Positions 43,367 through 52,504 of a stretch of 64,000 nucleotides of DNA are shown here, in pieces. The position numbers and the translations under genes were made by a program. This stretch comes from CAWDDA01 sp963813345. Lineage in GTDB: Bacteria; Acidobacteriota; Blastocatellia; RBC074. The notes beneath the pieces were generated by a model. It searched no databases. It was not told the DNA's origin and saw only the letters and a list, made by a program, of their open reading frames with translations. The stretch is from the NCBI GenBank assembly GCA_963813345.1, contig CAWEYR010000024.1:248001-312000 (forward strand), in the 5' to 3' direction. The stretch's first letter is position 1. Each line of letters begins with the position of its first letter.

Positions 43367-44852
43367 TCGGAGTGCGAAATCGGATCAGCTTGAGCCCGCG
43401 TGTCCCAACATATGCTGCGTTGAACAGATAATTTCCAAAGAACTCGCGCTCAATCTGAAGATTGTAATGGTACGCGTATGGCGTTCTCAGTTGCCGGTCC
43501 GGCAGTGTAAACGCGAGGCCGCCGCCAGAGGGTCTGAGCCCAAGGTTCGTCGCACTCGGGTTGAAGATCAATCCAAGGAGCGCCTGCCTTGCTCCCGGCT
43601 GAATCCCAAGCTGGTTGAGCGAGCCGGCGCAAATGATCGACGCCCTTGGGGTCACCGGGGCAGACAGAGGCTGCACTGCGCCGGCATTATTGACTATGAC
43701 GAGTGGCAGATAGTGAGGATTGATGATCCTGATGAATCCGTTCCCGCTTTCAAGATTCTGATCGAAGAATCGTTGATCGAAGACGCCAAGCATATTGTTC
43801 AGAGTGTTGACATCGAGATTGGTCGGGATAAATGTTGGAAAGACATTCCGGGACTGGCTGACGACACTTCCCAGCGCAATATCAAAACCAACACCAAATC
43901 CGCCTCGAATTACGGTCTTCCCGGCCTGTGTCGGGCTGTTTGGCATCGGATCCCACGCAAAGCTGAAGTGCGGGCCAAAGTTATTTCTGTCCGAATCATA
44001 TATTGACGTGCGTCCGCCGATGAACTGCTTGTAGCGCGGCCTGAGTCTGAGCGAATGCTGCCACCAGTGGCGCAGTCGGCAGGGGAATGCCGACCTGGAC
44101 CGTTCTCCGTTATCAAAGCTCAGAGCCACACGGAGATTCGGGTCCACTCCCTGCAGCGTCCTCAGATCGAATGTGTTTTCAATGCGATTGTTTACTTCGC
44201 GCGGAACTGAGTTGTACTCATACCGGACGCCATAATCAATCGTGAAGCCCGGCCTCGCCCGCCAGTTACCATTGAAGAAATAATTCTGCTGCCAGAAGCG
44301 GAGACCGATTGTCGAATCTGGTGTTCCCGCGGAAAGCGACTGAAAGATTCCAGTCGGGAGCCCCAGCGAGGCGAGGTCGCTCCCGCGAAAGTATCCGGGG
44401 GTCGGGCCGAACCTGCTGAAATTGACGAAAGGAATATCCGCATCAGGAAACCGCTGGTCAACGACTCCAGTCAGATCGAGCGACCCTCCATAGATGACCT
44501 GAGTTCGATAGTTCCTGTCGAGAGAACTGTTCAACTGAGTTCGCCGTACATCGGCTCCGACCTTGAACGTGTGATTCCCTCGAAAATAGGTCAGCGTATC
44601 GGCAATCTGAAAAGTGTTGTTCGTGCGTGCCTGCGGAAAGAGATAAGGGTCGAGGCCAACAGCGTCATATGGCGTCACTTGAACCTGCCCGACCGGCCCA
44701 AGGGCATCCTCAACCGGCTTGAACACGATGCCAAGCTGGTTTGGATTGACATTCGGAGCGAGACGATAGTCGGCAAATGGCAAGGGGATTCTCAGGATCA
44801 CTGAAGTTTGACAGCCGTCGCGAATTGAGCAGATATGGATTGTTCGGAACAA
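43200..44852 (-). CDS. Oar-like TonB-dependent receptor, part 4
   Basis: Largest barrel piece. Recognisable strands: TNNTFQIADTLTYFRGNHTF, WRARPGFTIDYGVRYEYNSV, GGRTSIYDSDRNNFGPHFSF, VIRGGFGVGFDIALGSVVSQ and LFNAAYVGTRGLKLIRFR. A short stretch around 44040-44100 (RSAFPCRLRHWW) does not look like barrel sequence and probably lies between two compensating indels. Confidence 0.8.
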   Translation of the reverse strand: MFRTIHICSIRDGCQTSVILRIPLPFADYRLAPNVNPNQLGIVFKPVEDALGPVGQVQVTPYDAVGLDPYLFPQARTNNTFQIADTLTYFRGNHTFKVGADVRRTQLNSSLDRNYRTQVIYGGSLDLTGVVDQRFPDADIPFVNFSRFGPTPGYFRGSDLASLGLPTGIFQSLSAGTPDSTIGLRFWQQNYFFNGNWRARPGFTIDYGVRYEYNSVPREVNNRIENTFDLRTLQGVDPNLRVALSFDNGERSRSAFPCRLRHWWQHSLRLRPRYKQFIGGRTSIYDSDRNNFGPHFSFAWDPMPNSPTQAGKTVIRGGFGVGFDIALGSVVSQSRNVFPTFIPTNLDVNTLNNMLGVFDQRFFDQNLESGNGFIRIINPHYLPLVIVNNAGAVQPLSAPVTPRASIICAGSLNQLGIQPGARQALLGLIFNPSATNLGLRPSGGGLAFTLPDRQLRTPYAYHYNLQIEREFFGNYLFNAAYVGTRGLKLIRFRTPNGGLNSPTFPVDPLQIDPNRAIVPAISLPLREFPGSEQFQIKPTTWCVHDLRFFG

Positions 44853-45105
44853 GCTGTGAGCTGATCAGCCGATCGCTCGGGATCGGATCGAATCTCAACC
44901 TCGTTCTTCCGTAGCTGCCACGAAGCTGATTTGCCAGACTCAGTGAGATTTGACTGTTCAGAAAGAAAGAAAGGTTTTGTGTGCCGACCTTCGGCTCGAG
45001 CGACGAAAAGATCGCGTTTCCAACTGTCGGAACTTGACGTTCGTCATTTGTGAAATTGTAGCGCGCTGTAAACGTATGTGTAACCTCCGGGACCAAACAT
45101 CTCAA
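44710..45105 (-). CDS. Oar-like TonB-dependent receptor, part 3
   Basis: Short piece with barrel strands TFTARYNFTNDERQVPTVGN, FFLNSQISLSLANQLRGSYG and RTRLRFDPIPSDRLISSQLV. Frame changes near 45080 and 44830 connect it to the neighbouring pieces. Confidence 0.7.
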   Translation of the reverse strand: MRCLVPEVTHTFTARYNFTNDERQVPTVGNAIFSSLEPKVGTQNLSFFLNSQISLSLANQLRGSYGRTRLRFDPIPSDRLISSQLVPNNPYLLNSRRLSNFSDPENPLAICRLSSRSECQSKPAWHRVQAG

Positions 45106-46168
45106 AGTTGTGGTCGAATTTCAGTGAGAAGATCGTGCCGCGTCCATCGGCCGGCAAAACCTGAGTGAATGTGTTCCGCCCGTATGGACCAATTGGATTG
45201 TTGGGAAGTGGATACAACGAAAAGACGCCATCACCCGCGAGAAATGTCGGGAAGAAGCGACCCGAATTACCATTCCGGTCAGTGGCGATAAATCCCGTCG
45301 ACCCGAAATTGAAGAATCCCCGCTCTTCGACAGCAGGCACCGCAAAGTGTGTTTCCTGATCAGCACGAATCTCCTGACGCTCGAATGACCCGAAGAAGAA
45401 GGTCCTCGTAGGATCATCCTTACCCATCGGTCCGAAATACTTTTTGCTGAACGGAACGCCCAGTGTGAATCCAGCCTGGTTTCGGTTGAGCCGATTCTCG
45501 CCATCAGAGGGATTCGGCACCACAAAGTCCTGGGCCCCAGGGCCGGCAAATCCGTTACCTACCCGAACCGGCACCGTTGTCTGATTCACAGGCTGGCCAT
45601 TCAGGTAACGCAGTTGTCGAAATGAATTCACCGGATATGTCGATGGGCCGCCAGTGTAGTCAAAAAAACTTCTCGCATTGAGAACGTCGTGACTAAAGTA
45701 GTCATAAATCGAGCCGTGTACCAGCCTGCCCCCTGAGCGCGAGACGGCGTTCACCTGCGATCCAGGGTTGCGGCCTGACTCCGCATCCCAAAGGTTCGTG
45801 ACGATCTGGAACTCCTGAACGCTCTCGATACTCTGAGGAACAAGTGACACAAAACCCTGCCTCCGCACACCTACGTCTTCGTCATTGTTATCCGACCCAT
45901 CAACAGTGAAGTTGTTCGAGCGTGCGCGCATACCGTTGACGGAAAACTGGCCTGCCGTTCCGATTCCCGCCCCGAGTCCCGGGCCGACAACGCCACGGAC
46001 CTCCGGAGGAGGCGCAACGCCCGGTGCCAGAAAAGCAAAGTCGTCGAATGACCGGACTCCGCCCAGTGGGAGGAGTGCGACCATCCTGTCATCTGCGTTG
46101 AGTCGACGAGTGGCATCATTCTGATTTGCGAGCTTTCCACCAGTATCGTCGTCGCTGCCCTGAGGCAA
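45044..46168 (-). CDS. Oar-like TonB-dependent receptor, part 2 (plug and first strands)
   Basis: Plug domain and first barrel strands: GGVRSFDDFAFLAPGVAPPP, FSVNGMRARSNNFTVDGSDN and VSLVPQSIESVQEFQIVTNL are the standard Oar/CarboxypepD-type plug blocks, followed by GSQVNAVSRSGGRLVHGSIY and TRTFFFGSFERQEIRADQET. The region SDDDTGGKLANQNDATRRLN links it to the N-terminal piece after a frame change near 46150. Confidence 0.82.
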   Translation of the reverse strand: MPQGSDDDTGGKLANQNDATRRLNADDRMVALLPLGGVRSFDDFAFLAPGVAPPPEVRGVVGPGLGAGIGTAGQFSVNGMRARSNNFTVDGSDNNDEDVGVRRQGFVSLVPQSIESVQEFQIVTNLWDAESGRNPGSQVNAVSRSGGRLVHGSIYDYFSHDVLNARSFFDYTGGPSTYPVNSFRQLRYLNGQPVNQTTVPVRVGNGFAGPGAQDFVVPNPSDGENRLNRNQAGFTLGVPFSKKYFGPMGKDDPTRTFFFGSFERQEIRADQETHFAVPAVEERGFFNFGSTGFIATDRNGNSGRFFPTFLAGDGVFSLYPLPNNPIGPYGRNTFTQVLPADGRGTIFSLKFDHNFEMFGPGGYTYVYSALQFHK

Positions 46169-46630
46169 AGGCGAGACTGCTGCGGGCGCGTCGACGCAGT
46201 CGAGGGTGTCGCGGGCGTCGGAGTTGCTGGCGTGGGTACAGGCTGCGGCGCGGCTGCTGTAGCAAGCGTTGACGGTGACATTACGATGTCGGGGACCGTC
46301 TCGATAAGCTGATTGAGCTGCAGCTTGATTGGTTCCTTTGTCGGCCGTGAGACGACATAGCCATCCTTCACAACCGAAAGCCTGTAGCGGCCCCCGGGGA
46401 GAAACGTGATCTGATAGGTTCCGTCTGCAGTCGTCTGCGTCGCTCGCCGGTTTCCCGACTCTTCATTGATGAATTGAATGCGGACGCCTGCGAGGCCAGC
46501 GCCTCCCTGATCAACAACTCGGCCCCGGACAGTTCCGGTGATCGTATCCGCAACACCTGCAATGCGGAAACTGCGCAATGACCAGAAAGCTCACAAGCAC
46601 TAGCCGGAAAGAAACACCAAATCGCTGCAT
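45871..46630 (-). CDS. Oar-like TonB-dependent receptor, N-terminal part
   Basis: Outer-membrane receptor expected to import a large ligand using TonB energy. I place the start at ATG 46630, which has AGGAGA upstream and gives a signal peptide (MQRFGVSFRLVLVSFLVIAQ). A frame change near 46575 then leads to a carboxypeptidase-regulatory-like domain (GTVRGRVVDQGGAGLAGVRI, YQITFLPGGRYRLSVVKDGY) and a Pro/Ala/Thr linker before the plug. Homology in this frame ends near 46150. With all parts joined (42447-46630) the protein is about 1390 residues and needs at least seven corrections. Confidence 0.8.
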
Positions 46631-46710
46631 GTACGTCGTCTCCTAGTCGTCCTTATTTCCTGACAGCTGAGCGGTCGGGCAAGGCGGTGATCAGGTGTCG
46701 ATCTGAGTTG

Positions 46711-46778
46711 AAGTTTGAGTTCAAGCTTTAGCTTGTGGTCTCAACTTCAACCCAAAGCTAAAGCTTGAACTCAAACTT
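46711..46778. repeat. Perfect 24-nt palindrome, family A
   Basis: Arms 46711-46734 and 46755-46778 are exact reverse complements around GTTCAAGCTTTAGCTT, with a 20-nt loop. Located between the ATP-grasp gene end and the TonB-receptor start, both leftward, so it lies in the promoter region of the receptor gene. Confidence 0.92.
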
Positions 46779-46810
46779 AAAAATGAACTGAATCCCACCA
46801 CCGGACGAAC

Positions 46811-48091
46811 TCATATTAGCCTGTCCCTCTTTATTGTCAAAGAACAAACTCCTCCGTCTGGAGCCGCTTTTTCTGCAACGTAAGTTGGTGTCGTGACTGA
46901 TCTGTAATCGGTGTTTTCGTTAGAGAGCCTGGTGTAGAAACCGGCAGCCCGGCCACCAATCACGTACACTCCAAAATTCGGAAGGAGGCCGTTTTCAACC
47001 GGTTTCACATCGAAAAAGCGCTGGAGAATCCAGTGACGCCGGATCATCTTTTCGAGGGCCAGACGCCATTCGCGGTCGGTTGCAAACGGGCCGCAAATGA
47101 CAGAGTCACCCTCGCAGCCATACACAGACTTTGCGACCCACTCTTCTCTTCTGAAGTCACGGATCGTGTCCTCGCCCATGCGGCGCGTCTCCGGTATGTA
47201 GTCTCGAATCCATTCTTGCGAGCTTGCTGAAAACATCTTTGGGTGATCCCACATGAATGCGAAACAGAACTTGTTCTGGCTCAAGACTGACCCGAACGGA
47301 TTGACAATCGTCACCGCACCTTCAGACTCTGCTCTGAGCAGCGGGATCAATTGATCTTCCAGAGGTTCAGGATCTGAGAATTCTGGCTGGTCGCTCCACA
47401 CCGTTTCGCGCTCGCCCCACCAGTCGGTCTTATAGTGCCTGATGATCAATTCGATCCGTTCATCGAGGACGAACACATGCCCATTCGAGTCGAATCTGAG
47501 ATTGAATGGGGATCCGAAAAAGAGCCTGCAGCCTTTCGTCGCTAACCATTCCTTGTAGAGGGCGATCATACTCAGGTCTTCCGGAAGATCGGTCGGATAT
47601 ATGATCGCGGCAGTTTCCGGTGCACTGCCATGAAGGCCTTCGAGCATCGAAACGAACTTCTCCTGCATTCCAGCATTCGGGTCAACTGTATCAGGATGGT
47701 GATCGTGTAACAGTCGATTTACGATCACCGATTCGGCTTCGCCTGAAGGTGTATCGGAATTCATTTCGCACGCCCGAATCCGCCCGTCATGACAGATAAA
47801 CAGATCTACGCGTGCGATGCCGTGCCATCTTCCTTCCGACGAGAGCCACATTACTTTTTGAAATGGCGTCAGCCCAAAGTAATCGTCAAGGAATTGAGGG
47901 TTGGCGAGAACGATCTGCGCAAGCTCATGATGCAGATACGCGATCCGCTCCGCAGCGGTCTGCAAAGCTTCAGCGTCTTGAGGCGAGAGTACTTGTCCGC
48001 GAAGAAGAAACCGCTCACGGCCGTCAATCCATGGGTCTGAGATTATTCCCGTGCGATATAGCTCGCCGGCAAAGTCTCCGTAGGATGGCAT
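46811..48091 (-). CDS. Glutathionylspermidine-synthase-like ATP-grasp ligase (YjfC-type)
   Basis: ATP-grasp enzyme of the GSP_synth family, 426 residues, without the N-terminal amidase of true glutathionylspermidine synthase/amidase. Blocks: ARVDLFICHDGRIRACEMNS followed by DTPSGEAES, NPFGSVLSQNKFCFAFMWDH, EWVAKSVYGCEGDSV and HWILQRFFDVKPVENGLLPN. Family members form amide bonds between a carboxylate and an amine. It is the last gene of an operon with NfeD/YqiJ-like, flotillin and DUF350 proteins, as for E. coli YjfC/YjfL-type sets, so the target may be a membrane protein or polyamine adduct (inference). Its ATG lies at the edge of a family C hairpin. Confidence 0.85.
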   Translation of the reverse strand: MPSYGDFAGELYRTGIISDPWIDGRERFLLRGQVLSPQDAEALQTAAERIAYLHHELAQIVLANPQFLDDYFGLTPFQKVMWLSSEGRWHGIARVDLFICHDGRIRACEMNSDTPSGEAESVIVNRLLHDHHPDTVDPNAGMQEKFVSMLEGLHGSAPETAAIIYPTDLPEDLSMIALYKEWLATKGCRLFFGSPFNLRFDSNGHVFVLDERIELIIRHYKTDWWGERETVWSDQPEFSDPEPLEDQLIPLLRAESEGAVTIVNPFGSVLSQNKFCFAFMWDHPKMFSASSQEWIRDYIPETRRMGEDTIRDFRREEWVAKSVYGCEGDSVICGPFATDREWRLALEKMIRRHWILQRFFDVKPVENGLLPNFGVYVIGGRAAGFYTRLSNENTDYRSVTTPTYVAEKAAPDGGVCSLTIKRDRLI

Positions 48092-48118
48092 GTTGTACCG
48101 CCTTCAGGCGGAATCTTC
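48091..48118 (-). promoter_or_regulatory. Family C hairpin covering the start region of the ATP-grasp gene
   Basis: Read on the minus strand, CCGCCTGAAGGCGG forms a five-base-pair hairpin, followed by TACAAC and the ATG at 48091. The best ribosome-site-like sequence, AAGGCGG, is the 3' side of this stem, so folding would hide it. The same hairpin sequence occurs as a single unit at 31367-31393. A role in translation control is inference; it is equally a repeat that happened to insert here. Confidence 0.4.
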
Positions 48119-48131
48119 TCTCCCAAGGGGT

Positions 48132-48980
48132 CTACATGCCGACGCGGGTCACCAGGAGCGCAGTTGCGTAGTATCCGATGGCTTCGAGAACGCCAGCGCC
48201 AAGGTTGCGATCTACCGCAATCTCTCGATCAAGTATCCCGCCGCGAAACTTGGGGCCAGCGCCAAGAACAAGGGTTTGCACGATGATCTGTCGAACCGGG
48301 TAAAGCGTAAGCGTTGCCAAGAGCATCAAACCAAATCCTTTGAACCCTGCCGAGTAACCCGTGAATTCACCCGAAACGCCGAATCCGACCATCGTTCCTA
48401 CCGCAATCAGCAATCCTCCGTATCCGATCGCCGCAGCGACATTGCCGCCACGTATCTCCGCCACGTCGTCATAGGAAGTCACGTATCGAAAGAGATGCGT
48501 GAGCACAATCAAAGAGATGACTCCCGCTCCCCAGAATACAACCGTCGGCAAAAGGGCCCCGCCGTCTCCGGTCAACGCCCCGCTGACTATTTGACTGGCT
48601 GCGATGTACTCTGCGGCTCCTACGATTCCAGCCGCTACATTTCCCTTGAGACTCTCGTCGCGCAGATTGAGGCCCGTACTGCGGCTGTAAAACCCGAAGA
48701 TCCTGCCCGTGATCTCCATGGCGATGATCCCGCCGAGCCCATAGGTGATCACGCCGGTTACGTCACGCCAGAATGAATGGCTCGCACCCCCAAGTACCGG
48801 AATGATGACGTTCACAACGCCTAGCAGAAATCCGCCGAGCGCAATCGCAACCGCCCGATTGTCGGCTTCGATAAGCATCTTGGTTACCGCTTGTCCAAGC
48901 ACGAGTTGATGGAGGAGTCGTGCCAGAAACAGAAGGATAATCACTGACAGAACTACAAAGCCGATTGTGGTTGCGCTCAT
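48132..48980 (-). CDS. DUF350 (YjfL-like) integral membrane protein
   Basis: Polytopic membrane protein of 282 residues with about eight hydrophobic segments, arranged as two DUF350 modules (first around VAIALGGFLLGVVNVIIPVL, second around AAAIGYGGLLIAVGTMVGFG). The polar ADNRAVAIALGGF-type motif is typical of the family. The ATG overlaps the flotillin stop by 4 bases. The molecular function of DUF350 is unknown; a channel or membrane anchor for the operon's products is possible. Confidence 0.85.
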   Translation of the reverse strand: MSATTIGFVVLSVIILLFLARLLHQLVLGQAVTKMLIEADNRAVAIALGGFLLGVVNVIIPVLGGASHSFWRDVTGVITYGLGGIIAMEITGRIFGFYSRSTGLNLRDESLKGNVAAGIVGAAEYIAASQIVSGALTGDGGALLPTVVFWGAGVISLIVLTHLFRYVTSYDDVAEIRGGNVAAAIGYGGLLIAVGTMVGFGVSGEFTGYSAGFKGFGLMLLATLTLYPVRQIIVQTLVLGAGPKFRGGILDREIAVDRNLGAGVLEAIGYYATALLVTRVGM

Positions 48981-50536
48981 TCCTTTTCTCCAGTAGTCGT
49001 TAGATTCGGAGTGACTTCGACTGCCGGCTGCACTCCCAGTTGCTTAAGCAGGCTTGGAACGTTTAACCCGAGGGCCTCGAGCTGCTGCAACAAGGCAAAA
49101 ATGACCGAAGGAGCAGTCGATGCGAAACGGTTCATGCCACTCTGCCCCTGACCGTTGCCGCTGCCCTGGTCAATCATGACTACTTTGTCGATGTTGCCAA
49201 GCGGAGCTGCTACTGCGCCAAAAACCCCGGTCGATGCCTGAATGATGGCCGGCAACTTTTCGAGGATCGTCTGAAGGCGCGCGGCCTCATTGAACTCCTT
49301 CCACGCCTCTGCCTTCTTGAGGATTGCCGCGGCTTCGGCCAAGCCTTGCGCCTCGATCGATTTCGCTTGAGCCAGACCTGTGGCCTCAATCTTCGCCGCC
49401 TGGGCCCTACCTTCAGTCTCAATGGCTGAAGCTCTGCCCTGACCCTCCTTTTGGAGACGCTCCTGTTCGGCCTCCGCCATCGCGATGAGTGCCTGCTTCT
49501 TGCCTTCGGCTTCCAGAATCGCTCCCTGTTTCGCGGCTTCATACTTGAGGATTGCTGCGGTTCGCGCGGCATCAGCAGGTTTGATAACGGTGGCTTCGAG
49601 CTCTTTTTCTTTCCGCTTTACCTCCTGCTCCTGAACCGCAATGTGTTCCTCTGTGCGGATTCGTTCAATGCGGATCTCTTCAGCCACGACAGCTTGCCGC
49701 GCTTTGGCTCCGGAGAGGGGCCCGGCCTGTTCTGCCGTGGCGCGCTCGCGCTCGACCTCGGACTGATACTGCGCTTTCTTGACCTCGAGATCGCGATGCG
49801 CGAGCGAGATGTTGGCATCAGTGTCCAGCTTGACCTTCTCCCCTTCCTGCATCGCAAGGCTCGACTGGATCTTCGAATCGCGCGTGGCTTCAGCTTCGCC
49901 GATCTGTGCATCGCGTTTGACTTCTGCTGTTCGTCGCTTGCCGAGCGCGTCGAGATATCCCTCTTCATCACTGATCTCCTGGATGATCAGGACGTCCACG
50001 CCGATGCCCATACGCTCCAGATCCGCCGCCGCTTCGCTCGTGAGCTTCTGGGCAAAGCTCTGGCGGTCGTTGTTGATCTCTTCGACGGTCAGAGTGCCGA
50101 GGATCGCACGCAAGTGGCCTTCAAGCGTTTGGAAGATGACTTTCTGTACTTCAGGGAGCGACATGCCAAGAAACCGCTCCGCCGCCGCCTGCAGCGAAAC
50201 GTCGTCGCTCTTGATCTTGACGTTTGCCACTGCCTTGACCGAAACCGGCACGCCTTTGACCGTGTACGCACGCCGGATTTCAAGCGGAATGGTCAGGAGG
50301 TTAAGTGAGAGATACTCGACCTTCTCGAGCAGTGGAACGCGAAGTGCCGCACCACCTCTGACTATCCGGTAGCCAACTACCCTTCCGTCGCTCAGCTTGC
50401 GTTTGCGGCCGCTGAAGACGGCGGCCGCATTCGGCGATACCTTGATGTAGTTCCGGCTGAAGAGCCAGATGGCAATCAGAACCGACAAGAGGACGGCCAA
50501 TACAATCAGTGGAATGAAGAGGGTTTCAAAAGACAT
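48977..50536 (-). CDS. Flotillin (SPFH/Band 7, YqiK-like)
   Basis: Membrane-microdomain scaffold of 519 residues. A single N-terminal membrane helix (LFIPLIVLAVLLSVLIAIWL), the SPFH domain (about 30-220; YRIVRGGAALRVPLLEKVEY, VPVSVKAVANVKIKSDD), a long Ala/Glu/Lys coiled coil (about 215-430), and a Gly-rich then hydrophobic tail (NGQGQSGMNRFASTAPSVIF). Flotillins oligomerise at ordered lipid domains and affect membrane fluidity. It overlaps the DUF350 gene (ATGA) and follows the YqiJ-like gene by 33 bases, the classic yqiJ-yqiK order. Confidence 0.94.
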   Translation of the reverse strand: MSFETLFIPLIVLAVLLSVLIAIWLFSRNYIKVSPNAAAVFSGRKRKLSDGRVVGYRIVRGGAALRVPLLEKVEYLSLNLLTIPLEIRRAYTVKGVPVSVKAVANVKIKSDDVSLQAAAERFLGMSLPEVQKVIFQTLEGHLRAILGTLTVEEINNDRQSFAQKLTSEAAADLERMGIGVDVLIIQEISDEEGYLDALGKRRTAEVKRDAQIGEAEATRDSKIQSSLAMQEGEKVKLDTDANISLAHRDLEVKKAQYQSEVERERATAEQAGPLSGAKARQAVVAEEIRIERIRTEEHIAVQEQEVKRKEKELEATVIKPADAARTAAILKYEAAKQGAILEAEGKKQALIAMAEAEQERLQKEGQGRASAIETEGRAQAAKIEATGLAQAKSIEAQGLAEAAAILKKAEAWKEFNEAARLQTILEKLPAIIQASTGVFGAVAAPLGNIDKVVMIDQGSGNGQGQSGMNRFASTAPSVIFALLQQLEALGLNVPSLLKQLGVQPAVEVTPNLTTTGEKE

Positions 50537-50569
50537 GACACTCCTTCGCGATATCAGCGAGTATGTGGT

Positions 50570-51154
50570 TTATCTACTGGTCGGATCAACCACCGGCTCC
50601 GCACTACGCAACTGGCTGACAATAGCGGATTCACCGATGATCTCTTCGATCTTCACGAGCGAATTGTAGGGAATTGCGGTTCCATCTCTGGTCCGCGCGA
50701 TCTTGTCGATCCTGCTTTCGCCGATCAGGCAGCGTATCTGCCCGACACCTCCTCCAGGAATGCTTACCGTGACTTCAGCAGTTCGGCCTATGAGGTCAGC
50801 TTCGCTCGTGCCGCTCGAGGCTTGCTGAGCAAAGAGAAACCGTGCGAAGAAATAGATCACGCTGGCCAGCACGATTCCCCCGGCAAGGCCAAAGAAAGAG
50901 CTGGCAAGAATCCCGTAACCGTTATAGACGCCTATGGCACCGAATCCGCCAAAAGCCGTAATGAACACGCTAAGCACGCGCGCGCTGAAAAACCCTGGCC
51001 CGCCATGGTCGAGGTCGTGATCAAAACCGTGAGCGAAGTCAAAGTGATCAAAAATCTCTCCGAAGACGAGCGAGATTAACAGGAAGAGAAAGCCGACCGC
51101 GGCAATCCCAAGGAACACTGTAACCGCGCTCGTCTGTGACAGCAGTTCCGACAT
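50570..51154 (-). CDS. NfeD/YqiJ-like OB-fold membrane protein
   Basis: Membrane protein of 194 residues with three hydrophobic segments (VFLGIAAVGFLFLLISLVFG; FITAFGGFGAIGVYNGYG; FGLAGGIVLASVIYFFARFL), a His/Asp-rich loop FAHGFDHDLDHGG, and a C-terminal OB-fold (LIGRTAEVTVSIPGGGVGQI). Such proteins are the partners of flotillins. As the first gene of the operon it defines its promoter side (51155-51350), where no clear promoter could be assigned. Confidence 0.88.
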   Translation of the reverse strand: MSELLSQTSAVTVFLGIAAVGFLFLLISLVFGEIFDHFDFAHGFDHDLDHGGPGFFSARVLSVFITAFGGFGAIGVYNGYGILASSFFGLAGGIVLASVIYFFARFLFAQQASSGTSEADLIGRTAEVTVSIPGGGVGQIRCLIGESRIDKIARTRDGTAIPYNSLVKIEEIIGESAIVSQLRSAEPVVDPTSR

Positions 51155-51415
51155 TTCGCTTGCTCCTTGCAGCCTGGCACTGCGCTGGTTTGATGCTGAA
51201 CGTGATCCCTACAGCGGGTGGGTTTGAAAAATAGAACTCCCTCGGATCACTGCTCATGGACTTGCAGCGGAGAGCTTACCAGACTGAGGGCTCAGAATGC
51301 TCGCAGGTTGACGCAAAGCCTGAGAGCGCAAATTTGGAGACTCGTAGGCTGAATGCCTAGCCATGCGTCGGGGTCTGGTAGTGTAAGACTATCAGGTTAA
51401 AAGAAGGAGAGAATC

Positions 51416-52504
51416 ATGGCTAGAGACATTGAGCAAAGAATCAGGCCACGCGAGTTTTCAGTTTTCGCGGGTCTCGACGTGGACAAGAAGCGAATAGCGG
51501 CCACGTTCAGCGATCATGAAGGCGTTTTGGCATCGGTTCAGATGGCTTATAGTTCTCAACAGTTGGTGAATTATCTTCGTAAGCATTGTAGCAATGACAG
51601 GGTTGCTTTGGCTTATGAAGTGGGACCAACAGGGTTTGGCTTGTATGACGATTTGGAAGCGGCAGGCTATCGGTGCCTCGTCGTAGCTCCGTCGATGGTT
51701 CCGAGCGCTCCTGGGAAGCGGGTCAAGACAAATCGGCTCGACAGCAAGAAGATTTCCTTAGCGTTGCGCGGAGGACAGTTGCAGTCAGTTCATGTTCCAC
51801 CTGGTGTCTACCGCGAGTTGCGTCATTTGGTTCAACTGCGAGACAGCCACGTTCGGCAAATGACAGCGTCGAAGTTCAGGATTAAGGCACTGCTTCTCTA
51901 TGAAGGCATCGCTTTTCCTGAGATACCTGGCAATGGCCAGTGGACGCGAGCAGTGCTAAAGAATATAGCCACCTTACCGTGCAAGGATTCAGTTCGTTTT
52001 AAGCTCAACAGCTTGCTTGCAACTTTAGCGTTCCACAAGGAAGAGACCTTGGCAGCTTCAAGGCAGATAAGGAAGTTTTGCGAACAGGAAGAAGAGCTCA
52101 GGCAATCGATCAAATATCTGTGTACGGTACCCGGAATCGGTTGGATTACTGCAAGCCACGTGGTGGCGCGTATCGGAGACTGGCGGCTTTTGCACAGTCC
52201 AGACCAGATTGCCGGATTCCTTGGACTCGTCTCCTCTGAACACTCAACGGGGGATAGAGTGGAACGGGGGTCGATCACGCGAAGTGGTGACAGTCGATTA
52301 CGAAACAAGTTGATCCAGGCAGCCTGGACAGCTATTCGCAAAGACGAGGAACTCCACGAGTTCTATCGGCGGATATATAACCGACATCCGCGTCAGATCG
52401 CGAGTCGCAAGGCGATCGTCGCTGTGGCGCGGAAGCTAACAACCAGGATTTATGCAGTTTTGAAAGAGCAACGGCCGTTCGAGCCAAGAGCGTTGAGTCA
52501 TTGA
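51416..52504 (+). CDS. IS110-family transposase (DEDD recombinase)
   Basis: RNA-guided-type recombinase of 362 residues. The N-terminal RuvC-like DEDD domain starts FAGLDVDKKRIAATF, continues YEVGPTGFGLYDDLEAAGYR, and has VKTNRLDSKKISLALRGGQL, where many relatives carry Asp instead of Asn before RLD. The C-terminal Transposase_20 domain has VPGIGWITASHVVARIGDWR, LGLVSSEHSTGDRVERGSIT and SGDSRLRNKLIQAAW with the conserved serine region. The frame is intact and preceded by an AAGGAG ribosome site. Confidence 0.93.
   Translation: MARDIEQRIRPREFSVFAGLDVDKKRIAATFSDHEGVLASVQMAYSSQQLVNYLRKHCSNDRVALAYEVGPTGFGLYDDLEAAGYRCLVVAPSMVPSAPGKRVKTNRLDSKKISLALRGGQLQSVHVPPGVYRELRHLVQLRDSHVRQMTASKFRIKALLLYEGIAFPEIPGNGQWTRAVLKNIATLPCKDSVRFKLNSLLATLAFHKEETLAASRQIRKFCEQEEELRQSIKYLCTVPGIGWITASHVVARIGDWRLLHSPDQIAGFLGLVSSEHSTGDRVERGSITRSGDSRLRNKLIQAAWTAIRKDEELHEFYRRIYNRHPRQIASRKAIVAVARKLTTRIYAVLKEQRPFEPRALSH

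Noticed and set aside
49451..50308. Plus-strand open frame of 285 codons opposite the flotillin gene
   Set aside because: Phe/Leu/Arg-rich complement of the flotillin coiled coil; no independent evidence.
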